From Jejuia algarum (GTDB lineage: Bacteria; Bacteroidota; Bacteroidia; Flavobacteriales; Flavobacteriaceae): a stretch of DNA of 64,000 nt. The notes beneath the pieces are model-generated. The model was given only the letters and a program-made list of their open reading frames with translations. It was not told the DNA's origin and did not search any database. Where the stretch lies: the NCBI GenBank assembly GCA_947495775.1, contig CANMAQ010000008.1:124001-188000 (forward strand). The letters are read 5' to 3'. Positions within the stretch are counted from its first letter, which is position 1. Each line of letters opens with the position of its first letter. The position numbers and the translations under genes were made by a program. This document shows positions 63,784-64,000 of this stretch, in pieces.

Positions 63784-64000
63784 ATGGAAACGATTTTTAA
63801 GTCGGTATACCACACCTTAAAGTGGCTCGAAGCGCTTACAGGCTTTAGCTACCGCGAAGTAAATATTATTCTTTATTTTATAATCATTCCTGGGATTTTT
63901 AGTTATTACATAGGGACCCTATTTAAAAGCAAAATCCCTGTTATCGGATTTTCACTAGGCATTCTTATACTATGCATTGCCATTCCTGACTTTAAGGTCT
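63784..64000 (+). CDS. Membrane protein, N-terminal part (runs off window)
   Basis: ATG 63784, 11 bp after the peptidase stop, so likely cotranscribed. 72 codons visible, with two hydrophobic helices (VNIILYFIIIPGIFSYYIG and IPVIGFSLGILILCIAI) separated by a short basic loop. No family can be named from this portion. Confidence 0.6.
   Translation, partial: METIFKSVYHTLKWLEALTGFSYREVNIILYFIIIPGIFSYYIGTLFKSKIPVIGFSLGILILCIAIPDFKV

Overview
The window reads as a chromosome segment from a marine-type member of the Flavobacteriaceae (Bacteroidota). The evidence is low GC, A-rich translation starts without Shine-Dalgarno motifs, several promoters with the Bacteroidota -7 element TAnnTTTG, a complete bat (aerotolerance) operon, a TssD-type Hcp of the Bacteroidota type VI secretion system (T6SS subtype iii), and many Flavobacteria-typical small proteins. 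The genus cannot be named from the sequence alone. No rRNA, tRNA, CRISPR array, transposase or integrase was seen.

Layout. 1-13.6 kb: end of an FG-GAP/VCBS surface protein, then a mostly minus-strand housekeeping block (HDAC-family deacetylase, tex, small Cys-rich protein, ferritin, cupredoxin-like protein, AhpD-like protein with an AraC regulator, OmpA and lipocalin-like lipoproteins, an exported unknown, metG) and a plus-strand S66 LD-carboxypeptidase. 13.6-15.7 kb: a possible small RNA, a DUF1569/DinB-like protein, a tiny membrane protein and a DnaJ-domain protein.

15.8-32.7 kb is the accessory part. It is an orphan T6SS island, all on the minus strand, enclosed by two direct arrays of a ~217-bp palindromic REP-like repeat (six units on the left, five on the right). 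Read 5' to 3' it runs hcp/tssD, a vgrG with a ~360-residue C-terminal extension, two paralogous lipoproteins, a DUF4280 PAAR-like protein, a large OmpA-domain protein, four tandem lipoprotein paralogues on a 718-bp period plus a 5' stub, a 260-aa unknown, a scrambled pseudogene, a lipoprotein gene with an amber stop at its lipobox, paralogues of the unknowns, and a lipoprotein gene cut off by the left array. This looks like an effector/immunity locus growing by cassette duplication and decaying at its distal end. No sheath, baseplate or membrane-complex genes are in the window.

33-39.7 kb: bacilliredoxin, acyltransferase (plsC-like), acyl-ACP desaturase, two small metabolic genes, an AraC regulator, a strong candidate small RNA, an AlbA-domain protein and an SDR oxidoreductase. 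39.9-49.8 kb: moxR, DUF58 and batA/B/C/D/E with an FMN-reductase-like gene inserted between batA and batB. 50-54.7 kb: an inorganic-carbon module (SulP transporter, beta-carbonic anhydrase, SbtA-type bicarbonate permease, divergent LysR regulator). 54.7-64 kb: beta-barrel protein, CvpA, pheS, PNPOx-like protein, an exported unknown, mscL, asd, a prolyl-oligopeptidase lipoprotein and the start of a membrane protein.
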